A stretch of DNA of 64,000 nt from Isoetes taiwanensis (GCA_021234155.1 JAJEKV010000028.1:64001-128000); one strand, 5' to 3'. Positions 1 to 9,503 are shown, numbered from the stretch's first letter. The notes: generated from the letters alone by a model not told the origin. A program made the numbers and translations.

Positions 1-230
1 AAAATGAGGGAAAAAAAAACCCGAACCTTTTGAAATGCTCAACTTTATCCAGAAAAGGCCAATTTTAAGAGCATGGTGTTTTTTTAAAGGGAATCTTTGA
101 AACGGGAGTTCTGCAACACTCTCGTTTCAAATGCAACCTTGTTTTGTAAGTTATGTGTAGGAAATTTGTGCTGCTAGTTTCGAGTTGTGGTGGATAATTT
201 CAGTTCACAGTAGTATGTAGCTCCAAATGT
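1..230. other. No gene seen
   Basis: AT-rich sequence with short A and T runs. No open frame, splice-like structure or recognisable element was found. Confidence 0.4.
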
Positions 231-770
231 GTTACAGGACAGTCATATGGTGCCAATTATATGTTAATAATGTAGTTTGTAGCATATGTAGTAGTACCAA
301 ACGTGGTACCTTATCTGAATAGTGAATTGGCTTCCATATGTTTCTATACTTAGTGTCATATGTGATGTTAGATATGGTGATACTTGTGAATGGTGGATTG
401 TCTGCCATATGTGGTGCCAACTGCTGCGCTAAATATTGCACCACGCTATCTGCCACATATGGGGTGGTGGATGCCTGCCGGATGTGGTGCCTTCTGTGCA
501 TTGTGGTGCCACATGTGGTGTCTAATGTGGCACCACTATGGATCCACATTTTGCACCACATGTGGTGTCTTTGATGCCATTTGTGGTGCGAAGTAATGGA
601 TTGCCATATGTGGTGCTTTGGGTGCATTGTGGTGCCATATGTGGTGTGGCATGTGGCACCAGTTTGGTGCCACATGCCACACCACATGTGGTGAATATGA
701 CGCCATTTGTGGTGCAAAGTTTGTCATGATGGAATTTGTGGTGTTTAAAGTGGTGCCTGTTGTGTCATGT
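231..770. repeat. Diverged short-repeat tract built on CCATATGTGGTGCC / CCACATGTGGTG
   Basis: The motif (C)CAYATGTGGTGCC and its reverse complement recur about every 20-50 bp from about 240 to 770, for example near 402, 508, 553, 607, 631 and 684. The core CACATGTG is palindromic, so both strands carry the motif. Long open frames across this tract on both strands are a by-product of the repeat and are rich in His, Met and Trp; I do not count them as genes. The tract contains the 57-bp hairpin listed separately. It looks like a decaying satellite or the body of a foldback element. Confidence 0.7.
635..691. repeat. Near-perfect 27-bp inverted repeat with 3-nt loop
   Basis: Bases 641-661 and 665-685 are exact reverse complements (21 bp) separated by GTT. 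The pairing extends outward to 635/691 with a single T-G position at 638/688. Confidence 0.9.
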
Positions 771-796
771 GGTACTAACCTTGGATTACTTTCCAG

Positions 797-1507
797 TTGA
801 ATTCAACAGGACACTGGGAGAATGGATCAACTCTACAAGATCAGAAGTGATTCAGTGTAAGGCAAGGTTGCAAACTTGTGATCAAAGCCTGCAGGTGCTA
901 CAAATGAAGGTTCAGCACCTTGAGTTCCAGACCGAGAAGATGAATAAAGATTTAAAAAAATGGGAAGGAATGATTAAGGATAAACCAAGTCGCAAGTGTG
1001 AGGCGGTATTCGGGCTATATGGCAAGATACAGAGGTCGAAATGAAGGAACTATTACCGTAACTTGAGCGCATAAAAATCGAGGAGCTTAATCACCGTCAC
1101 CAGTGGAAGGTATTACACAACAAAGATTGAAAGTGCTGGAACCAAGGTTAGAGAGGTTTCTGTCTTGCAAGGACCGTCTTCCTTTATTTGTCTTGGATCC
1201 ACTACTTCCATTCTGTGGCAAGATCCTCCAGTGGATGGGGAAACCACTACCAACTTTGATTGCTGAATGCAGTCACCAATACCATCTTCCATGTCTGCTC
1301 AGCCTTTTGAGGTACATAACAAAATTCCTGAAGTGCTTAGTATAATTGTATTCTCATTGACAAATTTGCGTTCACTTTGCAGGATTTGTAATCATTGTTG
1401 CATTGAGAATTGCTGTCATGAATTTTCTACAGCATGGGTACAAGCCTTAGGTGTGAGTAGGGAGGATCAAAAGCAACTTCAAGCTACTGAGGCACTTATA
1501 GGTGAGC
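797..1507 (+). pseudogene. N-terminal exons of a multi-domain gene: coiled coil, then Cys/His-rich segment (decayed)
   Basis: A likely exon opens after an acceptor (TTCCAG, ends 796) and reads through a charged helical stretch with heptad-like Leu/Val spacing (around LQVLQMKVQHLEFQTEKM), a probable coiled coil. The frame then breaks (TGA at 1042-1044, TAA in MKELLP*, one shift near 1100). It recovers as a segment with ECSHQYHLPCLL, an arrangement like half of a RING or PHD finger. A second exon after TTTGCAG (ends 1380) carries RICNHCCIENCCHEF and ends at a donor TATAG/GTGAGC near 1516. The zinc-binding idea rests only on Cys/His spacing; I do not recognise the family. Downstream are the linker exons and the HAD and C48 domains on the same strand, so this is probably the N-terminus of that gene. 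Several stops and shifts suggest a decayed copy. Confidence 0.45.
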
Positions 1508-1666
1508 ACTTATAGGTAGCTTAGTTTACATGCTAAGTTCCGTTGTCCAAAGAGGGGTCAAAGCAAAGTTTGGGAAGTCTCGATGCTTGTACTCAGGTCT
1601 CTTTCATCCTGGCTTAGTCTCTTCCATCCTGGCTGGCTTAGTCTCTTTTGCTTGTCCTATTTATTG

Positions 1667-1724
1667 TATCTAAAGTGCCCCCTGGGATGAGATCGCTCGC
1701 TCATTTTAGGGGGCACTTTAGATA
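1667..1724. repeat. Perfect 17-bp inverted repeat (MITE-like hairpin) in an intron
   Basis: TATCTAAAGTGCCCCCT at 1667-1683 is the exact reverse complement of 1708-1724, with a 24-base loop. It lies in the presumed intron between about 1516 and 1819. Confidence 0.9.
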
Positions 1725-1819
1725 TATATAAACAGGAACATCGTAAAGAGAGTAAAAAAGCCTGGAGCTTAGTTAAAAAAACCAAAGCATAGTTACAATC
1801 AATTGTGATTCAATTCCAG

Positions 1820-2514
1820 GTTTGCAGAGCATGGTGCCGTTTACTAATTCAGGTGTAACTGTTCATACTGGTGGCAATGACTTTGTGAGTCCATATAGCA
1901 CACCAAAAAGGGAATTATTTTCTACCCTCAAAGGTAACCAAGTCTTGTTTGATGCAATTGGGATATGTAGCTTACTTCTTCATCCCTACTTTGTAGATAT
2001 AGAGGTACAATGTGGTCAGGTAGGGGGACAAGACACTCACACCTCGGATCTTTCACAATACTCCTCGGATCCAAATTTTCAAACTATATTACATTGATCT
2101 ACTTCTGCTATTTCAAGTTTCTTTAAGTTGCTTTAGAATATTCTGAACTTATATCTAAGGATCTACCTCTATGGAGATACTTATGACATTATGTAATTGT
2201 TTTCAATAATTAATGACTAAAAAACTTCTTTCTCTCAAAAAAAAAAAAAAAAAAAAAAAAGACACTCACACCCCTTCAAAAGCATTAGACACAGATAGAA
2301 ACTCGGGCAAATCAGAAGATGCATCAGGTTACAGAAACTCGGACAAATGAGTAGATGTCAACAAATCAGTAGATGCATCAAGTCAAGCTCCAACTTGACA
2401 ACAATCTGCCAGATCAGCAGATGCATTAAGTCATGCACACCAATCTGCCAAATCAGCAGATGCATCAGGTTATGATCTGAACAAATCGTTAGGTGAATGT
2501 AAGTCACAAGGTAA
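1820..2514 (+). pseudogene. Linker exons with Ser/Lys/Asp repeats, split by a retroposon
   Basis: An exon after the acceptor AATTCCAG (about 1819) reads LQSMVPFTNSGVTVHTGG to a donor AAAG/GTAACC near 1933. A following exon near 1998 reads QDTHT at 2030-2043, is interrupted by the poly(A)-tailed insertion at 2044-2259, and resumes as TPSKALDTDRNSGKSEDASG. It continues with variants of SADAS/SVDAS and QSAKSADASGYDLNKS, ending at CKSQG/GTAAC near 2510. Two stop codons (TGA, TGA) interrupt the repeat stretch. Low-complexity hydrophilic linkers like this are common between domains. No function can be assigned. Confidence 0.4.
2044..2260 (+). mobile_element. Short poly(A)-tailed retroposon with 13-bp target-site duplication
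   Basis: AGACACTCACACC occurs at 2031-2043 and again at 2260-2272. Between them lie about 190 bp of unrelated AT-rich sequence ending in a run of about 24 A (2237-2260). This is the signature of LINE-driven insertion on the + strand. The body has no clear Pol III A/B boxes, so it could be a truncated retrocopy of an mRNA 3' end or an unknown SINE. It interrupts what reads as a coding exon. Confidence 0.85.
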
Positions 2515-2639
2515 CTTCCAACCTTTTGTGCCTATCTTCTTTTTAATTTGACCCATATAGTTACAGACCCGTTAAATTTTGCAATTTGGAAGTGTCTCGG
2601 AGAAAAAGCAAGAGCGTAATTCCAAGCAAAAAGACACCT

Positions 2640-2790
2640 CCAAGACATCTTTGAAGCGTAAGTTTCCAGCCCCGACGAAGAGATGAAGCAAAAGTTTCTA
2701 GCCCCCGGAGAAGAGATTTGAAGCGAAGTTTCCAGCCCCGCACCAAGAAATCTTTGAAGCGAAGTTTCCAAACCTTGCACCAACTCGTCC
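2640..2790 (+). repeat. About 43-bp minisatellite, roughly 3.5 diverged copies
   Basis: The phrase GAAGCGAAGTTTCCAGCCCCG recurs (near 2654, 2691, 2718, 2757) with varying spacers. In one frame it encodes repeats of the form KKSLKRSFQ, a basic linker placed just before the HAD domain. Confidence 0.65.
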
Positions 2791-2794
2791 ATGC

Positions 2795-3370
2795 GTAAGA
2801 CTACAAGGTTAAGCCCAATCTCGCTTGTTTTTACTACAATGGAGTTTTGGGTAGAAGCTATGACAAGAGCCAAAAAATACCCACTGGCAAAGAAGTTGGT
2901 GTTAAGTTGATCACACTTAACAGAACCAAGTGGGTAGTAACTAGACCAGGCTGGACCGAGTTCATAGATTGGTGCAGTCAGAATTTTCATATAGCACTTT
3001 GGTCCAGCCTGCAGGCTCAAAACTTGAGAATGATAGTTAAGGGAGCATTGATGAAATACAAGGACAAATTCAAGTTCATATGGAATCAGGATCAGTGTAC
3101 CAACACAAATTTATATAACAGTGGAAAGCCAATTTTTTGAAGCACCTCAAAAAGGTCTACTTATGAATTTCCGGTTTCACAAAAGAGAACGTGCTTCTCA
3201 TTGATGACAGCAGATACAAAGGGTACCTCAATGAGCCAAACACCATGATCTGTCCAAACAGCTGGAGCCCTGACATAGTAGATGGCAATTTCCTCATGAA
3301 TGATCTAAAGGTTTGGCTTTAGGGGTTGCTGAAGGCAGGGAATGTGCAAAGTTATGTCGAAAGCAACAAA
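2795..3370 (+). pseudogene. NIF/FCP1-like HAD phosphatase domain, decayed copy
   Basis: The frame reads KPNLACFYYNGVLGRSYDKS, a basic stretch, TRPGWTEFIDWCSQNFHIALWSS, then YKDKFKFIWNQDQCTNT. After a shift and stop near 3140 it resumes at about 3190 as VLLIDDSRYKGYLNEPNTM and ends NDLKVWL at a TAG near 3321. The order NGVL / ALWSS / FxWxxxxC / LLIDDS matches the HAD motifs of the NLI-interacting-factor (FCP1/SCP) phosphatase family. The first motif normally starts with the nucleophilic Asp (DxDGTL-like); here it is YYNGVL, so the catalytic Asp is gone. The - strand relative at 14.7-15.3 kb keeps DLNGVL. In living members such domains dephosphorylate protein Ser/Thr; the role in this family is unknown. 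It lies between the basic repeats and the C48 domain. Confidence 0.7.
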
Positions 3371-3610
3371 ATGTCAATATGTTTGACAATCGAGAGTCAA
3401 ATTTGTATTAATATGATGAAAAAACATAGAACTAAAGCCTAGAAATAGTATTATTGTGTATATGATGTAACCTCTCTTGACTTTTTAATATAAACAAAGT
3501 TTTACTTCAATTGTTCATTTCTTGGCTATTTCAACGTTCCTCAAGGTTTTCAATGATCTTCCATTTGCTGAATGTAAACTTACACCACCAAAGACGAGGG
3601 ATCGCAGTAG

Positions 3611-4530
3611 GTGTTAAGAGCGCACATCCGACCAGAACACTTGCCACTTGAAGTGTTTAAAGGACAGCAGGAGCCTCTTGTGCTTGATCAAGATTCAATC
3701 AGAATATTGGAGAAAAGTAGGGATTGTTTCAGTGACAGGATAGTCCATTTCTTCATGAGGTTAGTAATTTAATATAAACAACTCAGATTTGAAGTCTTCT
3801 GTTGTTTCTTAAATCATCTTGTTTTACCATACCTTGGACTTTGGCAGGTATATGCACCAATTCTGCATCAAGCATGACATGGAACAGAGGTTCCATTTCA
3901 TGGATCCGCTCATTTACACATTACTGTCGAACGAGCTTGCTTCAAAGGACAAACTGTTGAACCCTCAACTTGCAATTTCGGAATGTACCATTCCGCTAGC
4001 ATGTTATCAGCAACACTGGACAGTGTATGTCATTGTAGGTCTTGGAGGTCAGCCAGTTAAATGTCAGCCAGGTGTGTACCATTTTGACAGCCTAGAAATG
4101 TACAAGGGCTCCGAGCCTGTCATGAGTTTTGTTGAGGATGCAAACACAAAATTCCCAAGCACCATAAAGCTGCACCACAAGAGAATTACAAGTTCCCCCA
4201 CTCAGTCTGATTACTGGTCGTGTGGTCCTGCTATATGTGTCTTTGTAAAGAAAGTTGTGGCTGCAGTAATGCGAGACTTGGACATACTATCCCAATGCAA
4301 GGCGAGTTCGTAAATTTGAAGGTATTACTCATCCAATGTGAGGCCTGATATGTTTGTTGCAGGGTGTACCAATTTCTAGTGGCGAGCTGTTGGACACGCG
4401 CAGAATGATGATTGATGTTGTGAAGCACAGTTGCTCTAGTAATGAAGCTGAGGTTGACAGATCAATAGATAGCCTTGCTTTGCCCATAATTTGCCATTCT
4501 TACACATCCATGCTAGTCCACCAAGACTAA
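3611..4530 (+). pseudogene. C48 (Ulp1/SUMO-specific protease-like) cysteine peptidase domain, three exons
   Basis: Exon ends and phases can be joined: 3611-3759, GT-AG intron 3760-3847 (88 nt), exon 3848-4321, a very short putative intron 4322-4362, and a last exon 4363-4530 ending in TAA. The protein carries HWTVYVIVGLG (catalytic His), GVYHFDSL (catalytic Asp), then a Gln before DYWSCGPA (catalytic Cys). This is the His-Asp-Gln-Cys set of clan CE Ulp1 peptidases, which cleave SUMO or related modifiers. All four residues are intact. Near 4270 the frame slips by one base: the expected continuation (RLGHTIPMQGEFVN, then GVPISSGELLDTRR) lies in another frame, so this copy is probably broken at its C-terminus unless the base is an assembly error. 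C48 domains are also carried by some plant DNA transposons, so a mobile origin is possible. Confidence 0.75.
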
Positions 4531-4561
4531 CGTCCAGGACCACTCCCCCGAGCTACCATAT

Positions 4562-5250
4562 TCATAACACATCCCTCACCCAAAACTTGAACTGAAGTGG
4601 CTTTGTGCGCCCTGTCAACTTATCCTTACCATCTAGTATGTATCCCTCGACAAATGATTTCCAATCTGCAACCTCATCCATCAAGAAAGCCATTGGGTTG
4701 GGGTCAATGTAGCTCTCAAACATATCCAATTGGTTCAAGGAGACTAGTCACATTTTCTCTCTTGAGCTTGGTAGAGAAAGTTTCGAAGAATATATCTATA
4801 TCATCATGTGTATGCCCAACCATCATGAACCCCACCTTCAGAATCTTGAATACTCCTACTGCTATCAAGTATGACATTGCCCCAAACATCCATCTATTCT
4901 TGTTTCCTTTCTAACAGTTGTCCAATTGAACACATAGCTCCTCTGGCCGTTGTTTCTTAAATACGGGGAACTCATCCCAAGTCCTCCTCAAAAATGGGGG
5001 CTGAGGGAGAATACCTCCTTCCTTCTATCGATCCTCTCTCTAGTGTTCTCAAGCGCTTGAAAATAGAACTCACATGGAAATTCAGATCATCTCTCCATAG
5101 ATCAAGCACAATATGATCATAGGTGCCAGTTCCATGCCCATGTGTCAAGACACCCGCCAAGTTTACTTTCATCTGAAAAGCATTTCGACAACGCTTGGGC
5201 AAAGGATCTAGCTTTGGCAAGAAAGTCTTGTGTTGGTCCATCTTATCATG
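4562..5250 (-). pseudogene. DUF7869-type (transposase-like) gene remnant
   Basis: Read on the - strand, the frame contains DKMDQHKTFLPK, FQMKVNLAGVLTHGHGTGTY, a broken middle part, KNRWMFGAMSYLIAVGVFK, and the signature VGFMMVGHTHDDIDIFF. It ends KPLQFKFWVRDVL with a TGA at 4562. The GHTHxDID motif with an upstream LTHG block is typical, from memory, of the DUF7869 family, found in very many copies in some plant, animal and protist genomes and usually taken as related to RNase H-fold transposases. Stops and shifts near 4915-4970, 4725 and 5265 show decay. It is convergent with the C48 gene, which ends 32 bp away. A profile search would settle the family. Confidence 0.65.
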
Positions 5251-5786
5251 AATTAATCTATCAGGCTACATCTGGGAAAATGTTCTCCACTGCCAATACA
5301 ACTATCTACATGATATTTGGTCTGATTGGTAATCTGCAAATTGCTCCCTGATTGCCATTCTTTCTTTTTCTATTGTAGTTGATGCAAGTGTATCCTTCAA
5401 ACCATCATTCAATTAAATTGAGATTATGTCTATTCCAAAATCGCGCCGTAGAAGCCTATTATTTACCTTTGTATTGATTTAACCATACTTTTGCACTGAG
5501 TTCATTTTCAGCCTGGGAATATGCATTTTGTGTTGAAATTGAAGGACATTCAAAAATACGATGCAAATCGCCCATATTATGAATGAAAGTTGGCGATACA
5601 AAAAGTAGAAAATTGCATATTATTTTATACCATCATGGACGACTATGAAATTTATAGAACAAAATAAGAAGCATGTTTCAATAAATAATGGTTACAAAAC
5701 AAAGATTTTCGTAGTACAAATCGCGTCTGGCGCGATTTTGTTGGAATAAGTATAGCATGATCAAACAACATAAATGCCAAAAACTA
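5251..5786. other. Non-coding gap with one 21-bp palindrome and one half copy
   Basis: AT-rich sequence with no supported exon. It holds a half copy of the 21-bp palindrome arm (AAATCGCGCC at 5438-5447) and a full copy at 5718-5738. Confidence 0.5.
5718..5738. repeat. 21-bp palindrome, AAATCGCG..CGCGATTT type
   Basis: Two 10-base arms (AAATCGCGTC and GGCGCGATTT) around one central base, with one mismatch between the arms. It is the same element as at 15.35, 15.42 and 17.52-17.69 kb. Confidence 0.85.
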
Positions 5787-5980
5787 TTATGATTCATCGT
5801 CAACAGGCGCTCCAGAGATCCTTTCGATCATGAACAAACCATGCTCTGGATTCCATAGAATATGGATCACAACATCGAAGGGATTAGGATAGAAGCGGAC
5901 GGGATTCATAGCAACGACAGTCAGCAGTCTTCAAGTTCTATGCCGCACTGACAGCACCTACAGAGGTCCTCATGGTTCAT
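5787..5980 (-). pseudogene. Terminal exon fragment, Cys-rich start then AMNPVRFYPNPFD...DDES
   Basis: On the - strand, 5980-5921 reads MNHEDLCRCCQCGIELEDC followed by TGA. One frame away, 5930-5787 reads RLLTVVAMNPVRFYPNPFDV to VDDES and TAA. The two overlap by a few bases and probably represent one exon with a one-base slip. I do not recognise the domain. It may be the 3' end of the - strand HAD gene whose upstream part lies at 14.7-18.4 kb, separated from it by the inserted LINE; strand, spacing and the flanking palindrome fit, but no direct splice evidence joins them. The CxCCxC cluster could bind zinc. Confidence 0.35.
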
Positions 5981-6725
5981 CTTACAGGTAATCGAATGGC
6001 GATTGGAGCAGAATGTACCATAACAAGAAGAAGCAGGCAGAGGCCAAAGTCAATGGCGCAATTTGATGCATATCTATTTGTACCCACTAAAATTATTGAC
6101 GGTATATACATACAAATTATTGGACTTAATATAGCAAATCATATACATAATAGAATAATACAATACGTATCTAGAACCAATAATGCTGCTACAATTGTAT
6201 TTCGTCTCTAATAATCAGACAAGATGAATGCCATAAAACATTGCAAAGTTATTTTACAATAACACAATATATATTCAAAGCTTTTGTGTAAAGTATATTT
6301 CATATTCAAAACCTTTTTTTTTTTTTTTGAGAATAAGGGTAGATTTTTCCATTAATTAGATAAAGTATACAATCCTTTTGTCACACTATTAAAAGGCATG
6401 ACAAGAGGAGAAAATTTGATACTCTTCATGAGCATAAAAAAGAAGTAATAATAATAGTATGCAGATAGAGATAGCAGTCGAGATAAAAGTTTAACAAAAT
6501 CCAAATTGTAACTCAGAAATTCCTTAAGTGGAGTTCTGATCCTTGGAAACACGTATTCAATAAGAAGTCTTCAATTCCCTGCTCTCGAATTCCTGTAAAA
6601 GCAAACAAAATAACCAACCATGATCCTCAAAAGCTGTTTTCTGGAAATCATAGGGATGAGCATGGTTGATGGAAATGAGAGTATATGAAGGACAAAATGG
6701 AAGGCTATAATGAAGGATAAATGGT

Positions 6726-7352
6726 TTAGATATGACTACCAGGATTGTTGTTGAACCATTCATTGTAGTGCTGATAGAACTCTGCTGTAGAACCCTTAAT
6801 GTAACTGCCTTTGCCTTTGTCATTTTGCATAAGTAGCATTATTAAACTCTCCTTCCCCATCAGTAGAAGGAGGGTACCATATAAGTCTGTCAGAAGTTTG
6901 TGGCTGTAATACATTTCCCTGAACCTACTTAACTGTGTTTCTGTCATACTGAAGTGAGTATTAAACAAAAACGCAAACAGAATGTGCATCTGCATGAACT
7001 CTCGGGTATAAATTTCTGCCCATACTGCTTCTCTTGTTCTAGAACTTTCAACCTCTTTTAAGAAATCATCTGTCATCTCACACAATTGCTTCAATGTTAA
7101 TTTTTTACCAGCTTGCTGACTTTGATGCAGGGCTATTTCATAACTGTCAATGTCTGTGTCCAGCTTTGTGGCACCTTCTCCCTTAAGAAACATTAAATAT
7201 TCTGTCATAGTCAGAATATGGAGCATTAGAATCAATAACATTGAGAGAAGACACAAATAAATCAAAATGGCCCCTGTATAGCCCAATAGAATTCCAGCAA
7301 CTATTATATCTGTCTCCAAATTTTCTTTTATGACACGTTGCAATGGCTTCAA
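6726..7352 (-). CDS. Uncharacterised open frame in the 3' part of the LINE ('ORF3')
   Basis: A 208-codon open frame lies downstream of ORF2. Its first 50 or so codons overlap, in another frame, the decayed ORF2 tail (ANTLVHTALWN-like) and may not be real. The part from about 7200 down reads as a hydrophilic, helical protein: LKGEGATKLDTDIDSYEIAL, KLTLKQLCEMTDDFLKEVES, REAVWAEIYTREFMQMHI, ending YQHYNEWFNNNPGSHI. It contains no RNase H or zinc-finger motif and I do not recognise it. It is striking that it stays open while ORF2 has decayed. It may be a captured exon, an unusual LINE ORF3 or chance. Confidence 0.35.
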   Translation of the reverse strand: MKPLQRVIKENLETDIIVAGILLGYTGAILIYLCLLSMLLILMLHILTMTEYLMFLKGEGATKLDTDIDSYEIALHQSQQAGKKLTLKQLCEMTDDFLKEVESSRTREAVWAEIYTREFMQMHILFAFLFNTHFSMTETQLSRFREMYYSHKLLTDLYGTLLLLMGKESLIMLLMQNDKGKGSYIKGSTAEFYQHYNEWFNNNPGSHI

Positions 7353-7458
7353 TATCTAATTGAAAATGCATTTTGATCCAGAAAATAGAAAGAGGACCAT
7401 GTTCCTTGATTTGCAAATGTTCCACAAGGCAGTGTGCACAAGAGTGTTAGCAAAAGTG

Positions 7459-8117
7459 TCACCTTGTTGGAAGAAATGAATAATGTTTATTAAGGTTCCT
7501 GTTTTTCAAAAATAAGCCAATCTTGTTTAGGAACCAAGTCCAGAAAGGCCTCAATTTGGGACAAAGGAAGATATGCTCTAGATCCTCTTCCTGAAGGCAT
7601 CCAAAATTGCAAATTGAAGAAACATTGCATCTTCTAGATAAAGAAACCAAGTTTGTGAGACTAGGGGTGCAATAAGAGTTCCAAACATTTTTAAAAAGAG
7701 ACTGAACTTGGGATTGATCTAAGGACCATTTCTGCATGGCCTTTACTGGAGCATCAGCCACATTAATCAAGGAATAAATTTCTTTGACCCTGTAAATATT
7801 CTTTCCATTTATGGAGCAACCAATCGATTTATTGAAGTCACTGAAATTATTAAAGGAAGCCAAAATATTCTTGAAGTGAACAAAAAGCTTCTTGTGACTG
7901 GAGGTACCCCTAAGAACAGTCTTCAAAGCAGTCCAAGTTATGAAAGTATTGTTACCTCTGTAGAGATCTTTAATGGCAGTGATACCCTTACTAGACCATT
8001 TACTATAAATCTTAGGATGCTTAATGGCCATAATGTTGGAAAATTGATCAGAGAAAATTGGTGACCAAAATAGATTAGTGCTCATAGTGGCTTGAAGAAA
8101 ATTGTCTCTCTGAAGCA
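7459..8117 (-). pseudogene. LINE ORF2 C-terminus (zf-RVT region), outer element
   Basis: The frame begins HPVLQRDNFLQATMSTNLFW, directly continuing the outer ORF2 that stops at 9503 on the other side of the nested insertion. It contains the region typical of plant LINE C-termini, with RRCNVSSICNFGC and LEHIFLCPKLRPFW, a CxxC...HxxxxC zinc-ribbon (zf-RVT-like). It ends at TGA/TAA near 7459. The 220-residue stretch is open, so this part of the element is fairly young. Confidence 0.85.
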
Positions 8118-8127
8118 CAGGATGAAT

Positions 8128-9493
8128 TTTTTTTTTTTTTTTTGAAGAATATAGGAATATATTAAACCACTAGAATGTGATCAAGTACAATGATAAGTGT
8201 GGTGCTAAGAAATGAAGTGCCCATCATGATTCACAATCTGAAAAATGGTCGACCAAATTTCCCGCTTAATCGTGCTGCACAAGCTTGAGACTTGGTAAGC
8301 CCGCCACAACTTATGCCTCAAGATCGGAACCAACCGAAAAGGGCTAAGCATCGCGATTTCGAAAGACCTTCGCCTCCGCCTTTTCCAAATCAACCACGAA
8401 GCCAAGCTCTGATAAATGGAACGCCTGGCCGCTTGGCCCCACCAACCGCTAGGAAAGACTCCCATGAGAAGCTTTCGACCGCATTGAAGACCCAAAGAGG
8501 GCTCTCACCCAGGACCAAGCTGCCCCTACCCTCGTGCATAGGACAAAGCAGTGCTCAATGGTCTCTCGGCCTCCCCACATAGAGGGCATGTTTCTCGCTA
8601 CACCGAGGCTTGAACCCGTGGTAATTTTGGACATTCACCCCGAGGCTACGGTGCAAGATCTGCCATAAAAGGGTAATGGATTTTAGGAGGAGGCAATGTA
8701 TTCCATGCCCACTTCCACATGGCGGGCCACTTACTCCCCGGAAGCTTAAGTGACCACTTATCAAGGCGGCAATGTGTCCAAGCGCTAGAAGCCCATGTCG
8801 ATGCTACAAACCGAGATGCATCAAGTCCACTATGCGACTTCCAAACGCGATTGACTTGAGAAGACAACCAAGAATGGAATAGCATTCGCAATTCCGCCCA
8901 AGTCCGAATGTCCCCCAAGGCCAAATCGATCCCTAAAAAACTCCCACGGTGCCAGGTGACCCTCCCAATACCAGTCACGGATGGATGTTACCCCTGCAGC
9001 AATCCATCGGCGCTGAGTACCTGGGTGTAGGGAAGAGGCCAAGGGAGATGCAGAATCCAAGGGTACCCAAAGAAAGGGCGATGAGGCTACCATACACCTG
9101 CTAGGGTCCAATGAAAAGAGAACCTTGACCACCTTCCAAGCCTTGAGGAGACCTTTAAGAAAAGGCGAAGCATGAGGGAATGGCCGCAAATCCTCAAACA
9201 GAGACCACGGCAACTGAGCCGGAATTGCTGGCTTCCTAAACACAATAGAGTGGCGAAGCGACTGTGCCAACAGAGCCAATCCTGGGGATTGTTGCTCCTG
9301 CAACAACTGCCAGATGAATTTCGACACCAGAACCTTCGTGTGCAAGGACACATCAAGCATACCTAAGCCCCCCGCCTTTCTGGGACGCACACACTTCCAC
9401 CATGCGACCTTCACTGTAGCCCCCTCCTCATTTCCTCCCCAAACAAAATTGCGAATGGTGTCATCCAAGCCATAATCAGATTTCTCATCAAAG
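8128..9493 (-). mobile_element. Nested 5'-truncated LINE fragment, flanked by 10-bp TSD CAGGATGAAT
   Basis: CAGGATGAAT occurs at 8118-8127 and at 9494-9503. A run of T (8127-8143) marks the 3' poly(A) on the - strand. The body encodes the C-terminal third of a different LINE: DDTIRNFVWGGNEEG, WWKCVRPRKAGGLG, then TSIRDWYWEGHLAPWEFFRD and a zinc-ribbon-like C-terminus with several stops. If the insertion is removed the outer ORF2 frame closes without a gap. The same family is present at 24.98-26.15 kb, with which it shares the TTTGAAGAA 3' end. Confidence 0.93.
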
Positions 9494-9503
9494 CAGGATG
9501 AAT

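Noticed and set aside
232-717. 161-codon - strand frame rich in His, Met and Trp
   Set aside because: It is produced by translation of the CCAYATGTGGTG repeat; similar frames exist on the other strand and in other phases.
8292-8582. + strand frame opposite the nested LINE
   Set aside because: Shadow of the - strand ORF2 with no independent support.
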